Shown one piece after another: positions 16,165 through 25,523 of a DNA stretch of 33,447 nucleotides. A program made the position numbers and the translations under genes. The stretch covers positions 1 to 33,447 of the forward strand of contig NZ_QLTA01000060.1 in the NCBI RefSeq assembly GCF_003269065.1, read 5' to 3'. The notes under the pieces are model-generated. The model had not been told where the DNA came from, searched no databases, and saw only the letters and a list, made by a program, of their open reading frames with translations. The DNA is from Paracidovorax anthurii (GTDB lineage Bacteria; Pseudomonadota; Gammaproteobacteria; Burkholderiales; Burkholderiaceae_C). Numbering within the stretch: the stretch's first letter is position 1; each line of letters begins with the position of its first letter.

Positions 16165-17699
16165 GGCCGCGCCCCATCAGTCCCCGAGCCCGCCCCACCA
16201 TCGGCCGGCTGCGATCGCGAAGGCTGCCCGACTCCGCCGTGCATCCATTCACGCACTTTCCGCAATGCGGCTTCCCGGTCTGCATCGTTCAGCGCTGCCG
16301 CCGGTCGGAGTCCCGCACGGTCTTTCCGCCGGGCTGTGGCATGAAAAGCCCAGGCGCCCAGCACCAGAATGACGACCACCGCGCCCAGCAGCTGCACAAG
16401 GATGCCGGACAGGTCCGTTTTGCCGGCCCCGGCCGGATGGAATGCCGCGCCGCCCGTTTCACCGGATCGCGCCGGGAGAATATCCACCGCCTGGCCGGCT
16501 GCGGCCATGCCACCGGTCGCCGCTGAGGACGCGTCGGGCGCCAGGGCCTGGAGGGACTGCACCACCACGACATCTCCGCGGTCCGCATTCGTGCCCACCG
16601 CGGCCGCCAGGACGCGGCGCAGCTTGTCTTCCTGCGCGGCATCGAGCGGTTGCCGGATCACTGCAACGACCTGGATCCTGCGGATCGCCCCCGCCTGGCT
16701 CACGATTTGCTCCACGCGGCGACCGACCTGGTAATCCACCTCGCGCTGGGTACTCACCCCTCCGCCCGCCGAGCGGGCTGCATCCAGAGGCGCCTGGCCC
16801 CCATCGCGGACGGACTCGCGCTCCTTGACGATCACACCCCTGCTGTCCGCCGCGCGCGAAGGCCCGGGGATCACGTCTTCCGTGGTGATGCGCACCTGGT
16901 CCATGTTGAGCGTGACATCCACGCTTGCCAGGGCCTGTCCCGGGCCGAAAGCCCGGTCCAGCACCGCAGTGGCCTTTCGGACCAGCTGGGCCTCCGTTTC
17001 CTTCTTTAGCTCAAGCCGTCCTGAACCTGCAGCACTGCTGGATGCCGTGTCGCCCGCCTCTTCAGCGGGACGGCTCAGCGCCACGCCCTGTTTGTCGACC
17101 ACGGTCACGTCCTGCGCCGTCATGTTGGGCGTCGCCGCCGCGACCAGCCGCTGGATACCGCTCACCTGCTCGGGGCGCAGCGACTGCCCTTCCCTCAGCG
17201 TCAATGTGATGGCGGCCTTTGGTCGAGCCTGGGCCTGCTTGAACAACCCTTGCTCCGGCAACGCGAGGTGGACGCGCACATCACGGATCTCCGAGAGGGA
17301 CAGGATCGTGCGAGTCAATTCACCCTGCAATGCACGCTGGTAGTTGATCTTCTGCGCGAACTCGGTCATGCCGAAGTCCGTGTTGTTGAAGAGCTCGAAA
17401 CCCACGGCCCCCTGCAGAGGCATGTCCTGGCGCATCAGCTTGAGCCGGGTGGCATGCACCTGGGACTTGTCCACGAGGATGGCGCCGTGCGACTCATCGA
17501 ACTGATAGGGAATCTTCAGCTTCTCCAGCTCGGCGGTCATGGCTGCGGCGTCCTGCGGCTTCAGATCAGCGAAAAGAACCTGATAGTCGGCCCGCAGCAG
17601 CCACCAGGCGAGCGCCACCGTCATGAGGACGATGGCGATAAGGCCGGCGATCAATCCGGTGCGTGCGGAGCGGCCCAGGCCCTCCCAGAATGCAATCAT
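16161..17699 (-). CDS. fliF: FliF, MS-ring protein
   Basis: A 512-residue protein with two membrane segments, one at about residues 15-35 (LIAGLIAIVLMTVALAWWLL) and one near residue 440 (LVQLLGAVVVILVLGAWAF). Between them lie the ring-building motifs: YQVLFADLKPQDAAAMTAEL, GFELFNNTDFGMTEFAQKIN, YQRALQGELTRTILSLSEIR and RVHLALPEQGLF. These are strongly conserved in FliF. The MS ring anchors the export gate and rod. Family length is about 550; the cytoplasmic tail that binds FliG is present but short. A 52-base gap separates it from fliE. Confidence 0.95.
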   Translation of the reverse strand: MIAFWEGLGRSARTGLIAGLIAIVLMTVALAWWLLRADYQVLFADLKPQDAAAMTAELEKLKIPYQFDESHGAILVDKSQVHATRLKLMRQDMPLQGAVGFELFNNTDFGMTEFAQKINYQRALQGELTRTILSLSEIRDVRVHLALPEQGLFKQAQARPKAAITLTLREGQSLRPEQVSGIQRLVAAATPNMTAQDVTVVDKQGVALSRPAEEAGDTASSSAAGSGRLELKKETEAQLVRKATAVLDRAFGPGQALASVDVTLNMDQVRITTEDVIPGPSRAADSRGVIVKERESVRDGGQAPLDAARSAGGGVSTQREVDYQVGRRVEQIVSQAGAIRRIQVVAVIRQPLDAAQEDKLRRVLAAAVGTNADRGDVVVVQSLQALAPDASSAATGGMAAAGQAVDILPARSGETGGAAFHPAGAGKTDLSGILVQLLGAVVVILVLGAWAFHATARRKDRAGLRPAAALNDADREAALRKVREWMHGGVGQPSRSQPADGGAGSGTDGARP

Positions 17700-17751
17700 G
17701 GTGCAGTGCCCCCGAGGCCTAGGGTGTCATGAGTTGGCGATACGGACATGG

Positions 17752-18084
17752 CTACACCTGCATCCTCATGACGTCCTGGTAGGCTTCCAGCAACCGGCTT
17801 CGAACCTGCATCATCAACTGGAACGAGAGCCGGCTTTCCTCCAGCCGGATCATGACCTGGTGCAGGTTCTGCACGTTGCCGGTCGCCAGTTGCTGCAAGT
17901 CCGTCTGGCTCGTCAGCAACTGGTCATTGACGTTCCGCAACCCCTGGGTGACCAGATCGGAGAAGCCAGCTCCCTGCACCCCGCCCGAGGCCGCTGGCGC
18001 GGCTTTCTCCAACGGGAGGAGCTGAGGCTCGGCAATAGGCGCGGAAGCGTAAGACGCCACGCTGGGCAAGGCTTCGGCACTCAT
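17752..18084 (-). CDS. fliE: FliE, MS ring-rod junction protein
   Basis: A 110-residue protein with the FliE C-terminal signature: GFSDLVTQGLRNVNDQLLTS, HQVMIRLEESRLSFQLMMQV and RSRLLEAYQDVMRMQV. It connects the MS ring/gate to the proximal rod and is the first exported substrate. Length is normal (about 104). The start overlaps the flgC stop by ATGA. Confidence 0.95.
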   Translation of the reverse strand: MSAEALPSVASYASAPIAEPQLLPLEKAAPAASGGVQGAGFSDLVTQGLRNVNDQLLTSQTDLQQLATGNVQNLHQVMIRLEESRLSFQLMMQVRSRLLEAYQDVMRMQV

Positions 18085-18497
18085 GCATTGCCCCCGATCT
18101 CCAGCGCCTTGAGCGCCATGTTGCGCGAGGTGTTCATCGCGGCGACGTTGGCTTCATAGGACCGCATGGCCCCCATCAAAGTCACCATCTCGGTTGCCGT
18201 ATCGACGCCCGCATAGGCGACAAAGCCACGTGCATTGGCCATGGGATGGCCAGGCTCGTACACCATGCGCGGGCCCTGCTGCACAGGCTCAAGCGACACG
18301 GAATGGCGCGCCTCCAGGCCTTGCGCCACGGCATCGCCGAAAGAAGTCCGAGCAACCACCCGCAGCGGCTGGTACAGCTTGCCATCCGGGCCCGCCACGG
18401 TATTTGCGTTGGCAAGGTTCAACGATGCCACTTCGACACGGGTGCGCTCCAGAGTCATGCCGCTGGCACTGATGGCGAAAGCTCGTGAGTAGTCCAT
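18081..18497 (-). CDS. flgC: FlgC, proximal rod protein
   Basis: A 138-residue rod protein. The N-terminus is MDYSRAFAISASGMTLERTR followed by EVASLNLANANTVAGPDGKL; the C-terminus is GVDTATEMVTLMGAMRSYEA and NVAAMNTSRNMALKALEIG, the standard FlgC ends. It forms the proximal rod with FlgB and FlgF. AGGAG lies nine bases before the ATG. It follows flgB after a 19-base gap. Confidence 0.95.
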   Translation of the reverse strand: MDYSRAFAISASGMTLERTRVEVASLNLANANTVAGPDGKLYQPLRVVARTSFGDAVAQGLEARHSVSLEPVQQGPRMVYEPGHPMANARGFVAYAGVDTATEMVTLMGAMRSYEANVAAMNTSRNMALKALEIGGNA

Positions 18498-18516
18498 GGA
18501 ATATGCGCTCCTGAAT

Positions 18517-18909
18517 TCAACGCTTGCCGTCGGAAACGGCGGAGGAAAGAATGGCCATGTGCCGGGAAAGCCCCTTGAGGAGCGCCTGGTAGTGCACTGC
18601 GTTCTGCGCCATCTGGGCCACTTCGGAGTCCAGTTGCACGCCCAGCGGCACCCCAGCCGACGTCAGTGCCGGCTCCAGGCGGAACCCCTCCTGGGAGAGC
18701 GCCGTGATCTGGCTTTCCGACAGGCGATGGCCTTGCGCCAGCTGTCGGCGCGCCTCATCCATCTGAGCGGAAAAACTCAGCTTCATCGGAACGAAGCCTT
18801 CCGTTCCGGCATTGGCGATATTGTGGGCAATGGCCTGATGGCGCAACGACGCAGCGTCGAGCGCGAGGGCCAAGCTTGCCTGGGTGATCGCTTCGATTCC
18901 TTCGGTCAT
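18517..18909 (-). CDS. flgB: FlgB, proximal rod protein
   Basis: A 130-residue protein with the FlgB N-terminal motif LALDAASLRHQAIAHNIANA followed by GTEGFVPMKLSFSAQMDEAR, and the C-terminus LDSEVAQMAQNAVHYQALLK GLSRHMAILSSAV. Length matches FlgB (about 138). It forms the inner rod next to FliE. It starts 23 bases after flgI, with AGAGA upstream of the ATG. Confidence 0.93.
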   Translation of the reverse strand: MTEGIEAITQASLALALDAASLRHQAIAHNIANAGTEGFVPMKLSFSAQMDEARRQLAQGHRLSESQITALSQEGFRLEPALTSAGVPLGVQLDSEVAQMAQNAVHYQALLKGLSRHMAILSSAVSDGKR

Positions 18910-18932
18910 GGGGAAAATCTCTTCTATGCGGA

Positions 18933-20069
18933 CTATTGAATGACGAGTTCTGCGTGCAGCGCGCCCGCGGCCTTGACGGCACGCAGGATGGAAATGATGT
19001 CCCGCGTATTGGTCTTCAGGCGGGCCAGCGACTGCACCAGATCCGCGACCGTGGTGCCTCCCGTGACGAACCCCGGCCCGTTCCTCTCGTCCACGTCGAT
19101 ACGGGTATTGGTAACCAGTGCAGTGCGCACGCCATCGCCAGCCTCGCCGATGAACGTGGGCTGCGAGGCGGTGGTCTCGCTGCGGATGGAAAGCTTCAGA
19201 TCGCCGTGGGAGATCGCCACCTTGGAAATACGCACATCCCCCCCTGAAACCACCGTGCCCGTGCGCTCGTTGATCACCACTTTCGCCCTGCGATCCGGCT
19301 CCACGGTGATGGACTCCAGGGCCGCGACGAAGGCCACGAATTGGCGTCTCTGCCCCTCCGGCACGGTCAATTCGATGCCCGACGCATCGCGCGCCTGCGC
19401 CAGTCCGATACCGAACTTCCGGTTGATGGCTTCGGCCACGCGGTTCGCCGTCGTGTAATCGGGATCGTGCAGAACGAAGGTCATCTGGTTGTTCTCGGAC
19501 ACTACCTGCGCCGTCACCCCCACTTCCACGGTTGCGCCACCGGGGATGGAGCCCACCGTGGGATGGTTCTTCTGCACCACGTTGCCGTTGGCGTCATAGC
19601 GGTAGCCCCCCACCGAGAGGGGCCCTTGCGCCAGCGCGTAGACACGGCCGTTGGCGGCCTTGAGCGGGGTCAGCACAAGACTCCCGCCCACGAGGCTGCG
19701 GGCATCACCTGCCGACGTCACGGTCACGTCAAGCGTGTCGCCCTCGCGCGAAAACGGCGACAGCGCGGCACTCACCATTACGACGGCCACATTGCGGCTC
19801 TGAATCTGCTCAGGCCCGATGTTGAGATTGAACTGCGACATCGCGTTGGACAACGCTTGGCGCGTACTTCGGTTGGAAGGCGAGTCCCCGGTGCCCGCAA
19901 GGCCGGTGACGATTCCCGTCCCCACCAACGCGTTCTCACGCCAACCCTGCAGCTTCCCCAGGTCCTTGACCCGAACGCTTTCAGCCATCGCCGACCCTGG
20001 CGCACCCATCGTCAGGGTCCATGCGGCAACCATCAGGATGCCCATCCACGTGTTGAGGATTCGCACCAT
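18933..20069 (-). CDS. flgI: FlgI, P-ring protein
   Basis: A 378-residue periplasmic protein with a signal peptide (MVRILNTWMGILMVAAWTLT, cleavage near SAMAES). The mature N-terminus RVKDLGKLQGWRENALVGTG is the hallmark of FlgI, followed by GLAGTGDSPSNRSTRQALSN and NVAVVMVSAALSPFSREGD. The C-terminal TTVADLVQSLARLKTNTRD and ISILRAVKAAGALHAELVI are also conserved. It forms the peptidoglycan-layer bushing. The Met at 20069 lies two bases after the flgH stop; an in-frame upstream Met is less likely. Confidence 0.95.
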   Translation of the reverse strand: MVRILNTWMGILMVAAWTLTMGAPGSAMAESVRVKDLGKLQGWRENALVGTGIVTGLAGTGDSPSNRSTRQALSNAMSQFNLNIGPEQIQSRNVAVVMVSAALSPFSREGDTLDVTVTSAGDARSLVGGSLVLTPLKAANGRVYALAQGPLSVGGYRYDANGNVVQKNHPTVGSIPGGATVEVGVTAQVVSENNQMTFVLHDPDYTTANRVAEAINRKFGIGLAQARDASGIELTVPEGQRRQFVAFVAALESITVEPDRRAKVVINERTGTVVSGGDVRISKVAISHGDLKLSIRSETTASQPTFIGEAGDGVRTALVTNTRIDVDERNGPGFVTGGTTVADLVQSLARLKTNTRDIISILRAVKAAGALHAELVIQ

Positions 20070-20071
20070 TC

Positions 20072-20659
20072 TCAGAGCCCCATGGCATCCAGCAGGCCAC
20101 GCCACCAGGGACGGCGGCTGCGCTCGGCGATATCCCCTTCGCCGACATAACTGATCCGGGCATCCGCCAGTCGGGTGGACAGGACGACATTGCCATCCGA
20201 GATGTCCAGCGGACGCACACGGCCTTCCAGCGTTACCTTCTGCGGCTCCTGATTCACGGTGAGCGACTGCTCTCCGGCAACCCGAAGATCCCCATTGGGC
20301 AAGATCTCTCTCACGGACACCGTGAGCGTCGCCAGTACGCGATTGGTGCGCTGCGTCCGCCCTCCTCCGTCGAAATCACCATTGACCCCGATACCGGTCT
20401 GGGCCACCGCGCCACTGCGATGCCCCAGCTCGGCGGAGAGTCCATTGCGCCGGCGTGTCCCCGTGTCGGCGCTGGTCGTCGCGCTGGAGTTCTCGAACAC
20501 CTGCACCGTCAGCACATCCCCTACCCGGAAAGCCCGGTTATCGGCCGTCAGCGGCCTGAACGTCTGCTCATTGTAGAGGCTCTCCGCACGCGGCATGCCT
20601 GCCTGTACAAGCAAGGTCATGCAGATGGCTGCGGCCCACGCTGAATGGGAAGACTTCAC
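20072..20659 (-). CDS. flgH: FlgH, L-ring protein (no lipobox seen)
   Basis: A 195-residue protein. It starts at a GTG overlapping the flgA stop (GTGA) and reads MKSSHSAWAAAICMTLLVQA. Conserved FlgH parts follow: NRAFRVGDVLTVQVFENSSA, LATLTVSVREILPNGDLRVA, GEQSLTVNQEPQKVTLEGRV and GNVVLSTRLADARISYVGEG. FlgH forms the outer-membrane ring. Most FlgH proteins are lipoproteins with a Cys just after the signal peptide. Here the signal sequence appears to end PRAES with no Cys; the only early Cys (residue 13) has almost no hydrophobic core before it. Length is slightly below the norm (about 220-230). Confidence 0.92.
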   Translation of the reverse strand: MKSSHSAWAAAICMTLLVQAGMPRAESLYNEQTFRPLTADNRAFRVGDVLTVQVFENSSATTSADTGTRRRNGLSAELGHRSGAVAQTGIGVNGDFDGGGRTQRTNRVLATLTVSVREILPNGDLRVAGEQSLTVNQEPQKVTLEGRVRPLDISDGNVVLSTRLADARISYVGEGDIAERSRRPWWRGLLDAMGL

Positions 20660-21720
20660 GGCTGCGACTCCAACTGTCCAGGCCCCACCACGCGCGCCAG
20701 CAGGACACCCGTACCGTTCACCGGCCGGGCGCGAACCACTTGCCCCACCTGCCCATCCTGCAGCACTTCCGCCCGGCTTTCCAGCGAGAGCAGGCCGTTG
20801 CGCGTGACCAGGCTGACCCAATCGCCCCGGGCCACCGTAGGGGCCCTCTGCAACCGGTCTTCCGTGATCACCGAACCTGCCGGGGTATGGCGACGCACGA
20901 GGGATGGCGCTTTTGCTTCGACGGTCTGATCGCCGGCCCATGCCACGAGCGATGCAGTCTCCGGCAACCCCGCCACATCCACCTCCCGAAGGGCGATGCC
21001 GTCGGACTCGATGGCACTGCCGATCGCCAACTCACGGGTTGCAACCGGCGCCAGCGCGAAAAGCCCCACGTCGAAACGCACGGGGACAGCGCGCACATGC
21101 TGCTCCGCCACAAAGACGTCCACCCAGATGAGCATGTGCCTGTTCAACGCCTGCGGGGTCCCTGGGCGCACACGCAGCACGATCTCGCCAACAGGCACCT
21201 GCATGTTGCCGGGGACAGAAACCGCCTCGAGTTCGATACGCGGCTGGAGCAGCCCTCTCTGACGGGCGGCATCCTTGATACGCGCCAGCAAAGCCGCCCG
21301 GGCAGGTGCCAGGACTTCTTCACCGGGCAATTCCCGGGTTGCGGTGCCCACAGTGGTCGCCGTCGCACCCTCCCACTGAATCTGGTCTTGCTGCAACCCG
21401 GTCCGGGTCCGCAGCCAGTAGCCGAGACGCTCACTCTCCAGTTGCACCGTCTCCCCTGCACGCGGTGCCTGCCCCAGCGGGATGGACATCGCGCGTTTCA
21501 ACAAGGCCAGATCCGGACTGGTGAGCAGGGCGACATCTCCGAGACGCACCAGTGTCTGCCGCACCTGAACCTGAGGACGCATCTCAATGCGCAGCCAGGG
21601 GCCGCCCTGCGTATCCACCGTGGGAACCGCCATGGCCGTGCCCGCCAAGCCGCATGCCAAGGCCATGCTGGCACCCAGCTTCACGCCAAACGGCGACCCG
21701 ACCGTTGAACAGGCATTCAT
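20656..21720 (-). CDS. flgA: FlgA, P-ring assembly chaperone (long form)
   Basis: A 354-residue periplasmic protein with a signal peptide (SMALACGLAGTAMA). The C-terminal half is the SAF/FlgA chaperone domain: RELAIGSAIESDGIALREVD, HTPAGSVITEDRLQRAPTVA, RGDWVSLVTRNGLLSLESRA and VVRARPVNGTGVLLARVVG. It helps FlgI polymerise into the P ring. Common FlgA is about 220-240 residues; here an extra N-terminal domain (about residues 40-170) precedes it. The start overlaps flgG by ATGA and the stop overlaps flgH by GTGA. Confidence 0.92.
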   Translation of the reverse strand: MNACSTVGSPFGVKLGASMALACGLAGTAMAVPTVDTQGGPWLRIEMRPQVQVRQTLVRLGDVALLTSPDLALLKRAMSIPLGQAPRAGETVQLESERLGYWLRTRTGLQQDQIQWEGATATTVGTATRELPGEEVLAPARAALLARIKDAARQRGLLQPRIELEAVSVPGNMQVPVGEIVLRVRPGTPQALNRHMLIWVDVFVAEQHVRAVPVRFDVGLFALAPVATRELAIGSAIESDGIALREVDVAGLPETASLVAWAGDQTVEAKAPSLVRRHTPAGSVITEDRLQRAPTVARGDWVSLVTRNGLLSLESRAEVLQDGQVGQVVRARPVNGTGVLLARVVGPGQLESQP

Positions 21721-22508
21721 CGGCGCAGCCCGTTCACCAGACCCAGGATCTCGTCGGCAGCCTGCACGATCTTGGCATTGGCCTCATAGGTCCGCTGGGC
21801 CAGCATCAGATTCACCATCTCGTCCACCATCTTCACGTTGGACCCTTCCAGATAGCCTTGCGCGATCTGCCCGGCGCCCTCCTCGCCAGCTCGCGCCAGC
21901 AGGGCCTCCCCAGATGCGCTGCTGCTGCGGTAGAGGTTGTCGCCCTGTGCAATCAAACCCTGAGGGCTTGCAAAGCGGACAAGCTCGATCTTCCCGAGAT
22001 CCGTCACGCTGGACTGCCCGGTGACACGCGCCTGGACGCGCCCGTCAGGCTGCACGATGAGTGCCTGCACGTCATCCGGGACCACGATATTGCCCTTGAG
22101 AGGCGCGCCTGCGGTCGTGGCCAACAGCCCGTCCTTGTTCACCTTCCAAGTTCCGCCGCGGGTGTACGCAGAACTGCCGTCGGGCATCACCACCTCGAAG
22201 AAACCATCACCCTGCACGGTAATGTCGAGAGGCACATCCGTCTTCTTGAGTTCACCCATGTCGAACAGCTTCGACACGCTGGCGATCCCCACGCCCGCGC
22301 CGACACGCAGGCTGGGCTGCAGCAGGCCTGGATCCGCATCCGCCAGTCCTGAAATCTTTGCAGGATCCCGGGCCACCAGATCAGAAAAGCTCACCCGGGC
22401 ACGCTTGTAGCCTGTCGTGTTCACATTCGCCAGGTTATTGGCGATGGTTTCGACATTCAACTGCTGCGCCTGCATCCCTGTGGCGCTGATGTACAAAGCA
22501 TCGAACAT
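21717..22508 (-). CDS. flgG: FlgG, distal rod protein
   Basis: A 263-residue rod protein. The N-terminus MFDALYISATGMQAQQLNVE and NNLANVNTTGYKRARVSF, the mid-protein VQGDGFFEVVMPDGSSAYTR, and the C-terminal YLEGSNVKMVDEMVNLMLAQ RTYEANAKIVQAADEI all match FlgG. It forms the distal rod that crosses the periplasm. Length is normal (about 260). It lies 64 bases downstream of flgF with only a weak ribosome site. Confidence 0.95.
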   Translation of the reverse strand: MFDALYISATGMQAQQLNVETIANNLANVNTTGYKRARVSFSDLVARDPAKISGLADADPGLLQPSLRVGAGVGIASVSKLFDMGELKKTDVPLDITVQGDGFFEVVMPDGSSAYTRGGTWKVNKDGLLATTAGAPLKGNIVVPDDVQALIVQPDGRVQARVTGQSSVTDLGKIELVRFASPQGLIAQGDNLYRSSSASGEALLARAGEEGAGQIAQGYLEGSNVKMVDEMVNLMLAQRTYEANAKIVQAADEILGLVNGLRR

Positions 22509-22572
22509 AAAAGGTTTTCTGTCAGGAAATTACGGTGGATCTGCGGTTGTCCGGGGCATCGGCAAGGAATGA

Positions 22573-23373
22573 TCAGGAGAGCTCACCCAATTTGCGGATG
22601 GCCTGGCCCGTCATTTCGTCATAGCCCAAGGCCACCTTTTGCATGGATTCGAAATGCCGCATCGTCTGGACAAGCTGCACCATTTCCTGCATTGAACTCA
22701 CATTGGAGTTCTCCAGGAAACCCTGGCGAATCTGTATGTCCGTGTCAGGCAGCATCGCGAAAGCCCCGCTTCCACCCATGAGACCGTCCCCCACATGCTG
22801 AAGACGTGCAGGCTCGTCCGATTGAACGACCTTCAGCTGTGCCAGAGGCTGGGCATCTGTCCGCCCGCCAGCCACCTGGCGAGCATCCGCGGCGTAGATA
22901 TTGCCCATTGCGTCGATATGGGGCTGCACGTCGTTGAGATAAATTTCGCCGCCCCGGCCCATGACCGGATATCCCTGGGCGGTGACCAGGCGCCCCTGCC
23001 CGTCGACACGAAAATTTCCTTGCCGGGTGTATGCGGGGCCTGCAGGCGTCACCACCTCGAAAAACCCCGGGCCTGCCAGCGCGACATCCAGGCTTTGGCC
23101 TGTGGATTTGAGACTGCCCGGGCGCAAATCAGTCTGGATCAGCAGGCTGGGAGCCAGCGTGCGCGAGGGCGCATCGGCAGCGGTGGCTTGCGGCGTCGCG
23201 GGGCTTCCCACGAGCGATCCGAATGCTGGATTGCCCAGCCCCAACGGGCGGGCCGCGACCACCTCGCGCTGGTAGCCCGGCGTCAAGGCATTGGCCAGGT
23301 TCACGCCGATGCGATCCAGCCGCTGCATGTCGTGCTGCATCGATTGCAATGCGAGGGCAAGTACTTCTTGCAT
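22573..23373 (-). CDS. flgF: FlgF-like proximal rod protein
   Basis: A 266-residue rod protein starting MQEVLALALQSMQHDMQRLD with GVNLANALTPGYQREVVA (N-terminal rod motif), then ALAGPGFFEVVTPAGPAYTR QGNFRVDGQGRLVTAQGYPV, and a C-terminal GFLENSNVSSMQEMVQLVQT MRHFESMQKV. It belongs to the FlgF/FlgG family. Position directly upstream of flgG and the looser N-terminus favour FlgF. The longer upstream frame is ignored because the rod motif begins at this Met. Confidence 0.88.
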   Translation of the reverse strand: MQEVLALALQSMQHDMQRLDRIGVNLANALTPGYQREVVAARPLGLGNPAFGSLVGSPATPQATAADAPSRTLAPSLLIQTDLRPGSLKSTGQSLDVALAGPGFFEVVTPAGPAYTRQGNFRVDGQGRLVTAQGYPVMGRGGEIYLNDVQPHIDAMGNIYAADARQVAGGRTDAQPLAQLKVVQSDEPARLQHVGDGLMGGSGAFAMLPDTDIQIRQGFLENSNVSSMQEMVQLVQTMRHFESMQKVALGYDEMTGQAIRKLGELS

Positions 23374-23423
23374 GGAGTCAAAAACGAAAAACAGTGTGAA
23401 AAACGGTTGGGCCGTGACGTGGC

Positions 23424-25523
23424 TCAGAGACTGACAACCGCATAGGACTTGAGCTCGATCGCATGCGGAACCTCCGCCATTGAAAGAACCCGGAGATGGG
23501 GCATCATTCGTTCGGACAATGTGCGTACATGCCGCCGAAGCTCCGGTGCGCACAGCAGCACCGGCAACAGGTTGCTCTTCATCATGCGTTCGGCCTGCTG
23601 CATGAGCTTCATCATGATCTGCTCCGCCAATTTGGGCTCAAGGACGAAAGACGCTGCAGGGGCTCCGCTCCCCTCGGCCCGGACGCCGGCCTGCGCGACC
23701 TGGATGTTCTGAAGCAACTGGCTCTCGATGGCCGGGTCCAGCGTGATGACGTGGAGCGCATTGGCCTCGCCGACCAGCCCCTGGCAGATGGCATGCCCCA
23801 GGCGCAGCCGGACCATCTCCGTGAGATAGTGCGCATCCTTGGACTGCCGGCCCGCGTCAGCCAGGGCTTCGAGAATCGCCTCGATGTGTCGTATGGAGAC
23901 CTTCTCGCGAAGCAGGTTCTGAAGCACACGCTGCACGTCGCTGACCGAGAGCACCGTCGGGATCAACTCCTCGACAAGGCTGGGCTGCTGCTGGCGCACG
24001 CGGCTCAAGAGCCGATCGGCCTCCGCTCGCGTCAGCAAGGTTGCGGACTCACGGCGCAACACCTCCGTCAGATGGGTCATGAAGACCGTGGGCGCATCCA
24101 CCAGCGTGTACTTGGCGGCCAGCGCAGCTGCGCGATGCTGCTCCTCGATCCAGAGCGCGGGCAGGCCGTATGTGGGATCGCGCGTGGGCTCTCCCGCAAT
24201 GCCATCCATCTTGCCTGCGGGGTGAATGGCAAGCAGACGGTCCGCGCGAGCGTCGCCACGTCCGCAAACGACGCCATCGAGGTAGATCTCGTAACGATCG
24301 GTTCCGAGCCGCACCGCGTCCTTGAAACGCACCCTCGGCAGCACGATGCCCAGGTCCTGCGCATGCTGCTTCCGGAACGTGATGATCCGCTCCATCAGAA
24401 CGCTGCCAGGCTGGTTGACGAATGCCGCCCATTGGCTGCCTACGTGAACTTCGATAGGCTCCACGTACAAGGACGCGTAAGGATCTTCCTCGCTTTTGGC
24501 TGCATCGGTGGATCCCCCCTCCGCATGGGCTCCTTCGGATACCTTGGGGGTATCCACGCCCTCATTGCCGGCATTCCGGTGCACCATCCAGGCGACCGTG
24601 GCGACGGCCGCAATCAGAATGAGCGTGGGCAATGCGGGAATGCCAGGAAAGAACAGCAACCCGGTGAGCGCCGCACCCACCAGCAACAGCGTCTTGGGAA
24701 AGGAAGTGATCTGGCGCAGCACCTCCTGGCTCAGGTTTCCGTCCGAAGCGGAACGCGTCACGATGATGCCGGTCCCTACCGCGATGATCAGCGCAGGCAC
24801 CTGCGTCACGATTCCGTCTCCGATCGTGAGCAGCGAATAGGTTTTGAGGGCCTGGTCCCAGGGCAGCTTGTGCTGCATCACACCGATGACCAGGCCACCG
24901 ATGATATTGATGAGCAGGATGATGATCCCCGCTATCGCATCTCCCTTGACGAATTTGCTGGCACCGTCCATCGCGCCGTAAAACCCGGCTTCCTTCTCGA
25001 TGTTCTTGCGCCTGCGCTGCGCTTCTGCCTGATCGATGAACCCCATGTTCAGGTCCGCATCGATGCTCATCTGCTGTCCCGGCATGCTGTCCAGGGTAAA
25101 ACGCGCGGCAACCTCGGAGATGCGCTGGGCGCCATTGGTCACCACGACGTACTGAACTACGATCAGGATCAGGAAAACGATCAGCCCGATCACGTAGTTG
25201 CCACCTACCACGTAGGCGCCCACGGCACCGATCACCTTGCCGGCATCACCATCCGACAGGATGAGCCGGGTCGCGGCGACATTGAGCGACAAGCGGAACA
25301 GGGTGGCGATGAGCAGCAACGAGGGAAAGGTGGAAAACTCCACCGGCCTCGCCATGTAAAACGTCAGCAGCAGGATCAGAAACGCGAAGCTGAAGTTGGT
25401 CAGGATCAGAAAATCCAGCAATGGGCTGGGGATGGGCGCGAACAGCACCACGAGAACCCCCAGCACCAGCAGCACCATGGCGATGTCGCTGTGTTTGCCA
25501 AAGAATCGCTCCAGCCCTTTCAT
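23424..25523 (-). CDS. flhA: FlhA, export gate protein
   Basis: A 699-residue FHIPEP-family protein. The N-terminal half has about eight membrane segments starting IAMVLLVLGVLVVLFAPIPS, with the conserved LFRLSLNVAATRLIL and MPGQQMSIDADLNMG loops. The C-terminal half is the cytoplasmic FlhA domain (GSVLMERIITFRKQHAQDLG, KYTLVDAPTVFMTHLTEVLR, RVLQNLLREKVSIRHIEAIL) that binds substrates and chaperones. Length is normal (about 690). The start overlaps the end of the flhB C-terminal frame by ATGA. It is the largest gene of the cluster and appears intact. Confidence 0.97.
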   Translation of the reverse strand: MKGLERFFGKHSDIAMVLLVLGVLVVLFAPIPSPLLDFLILTNFSFAFLILLLTFYMARPVEFSTFPSLLLIATLFRLSLNVAATRLILSDGDAGKVIGAVGAYVVGGNYVIGLIVFLILIVVQYVVVTNGAQRISEVAARFTLDSMPGQQMSIDADLNMGFIDQAEAQRRRKNIEKEAGFYGAMDGASKFVKGDAIAGIIILLINIIGGLVIGVMQHKLPWDQALKTYSLLTIGDGIVTQVPALIIAVGTGIIVTRSASDGNLSQEVLRQITSFPKTLLLVGAALTGLLFFPGIPALPTLILIAAVATVAWMVHRNAGNEGVDTPKVSEGAHAEGGSTDAAKSEEDPYASLYVEPIEVHVGSQWAAFVNQPGSVLMERIITFRKQHAQDLGIVLPRVRFKDAVRLGTDRYEIYLDGVVCGRGDARADRLLAIHPAGKMDGIAGEPTRDPTYGLPALWIEEQHRAAALAAKYTLVDAPTVFMTHLTEVLRRESATLLTRAEADRLLSRVRQQQPSLVEELIPTVLSVSDVQRVLQNLLREKVSIRHIEAILEALADAGRQSKDAHYLTEMVRLRLGHAICQGLVGEANALHVITLDPAIESQLLQNIQVAQAGVRAEGSGAPAASFVLEPKLAEQIMMKLMQQAERMMKSNLLPVLLCAPELRRHVRTLSERMMPHLRVLSMAEVPHAIELKSYAVVSL

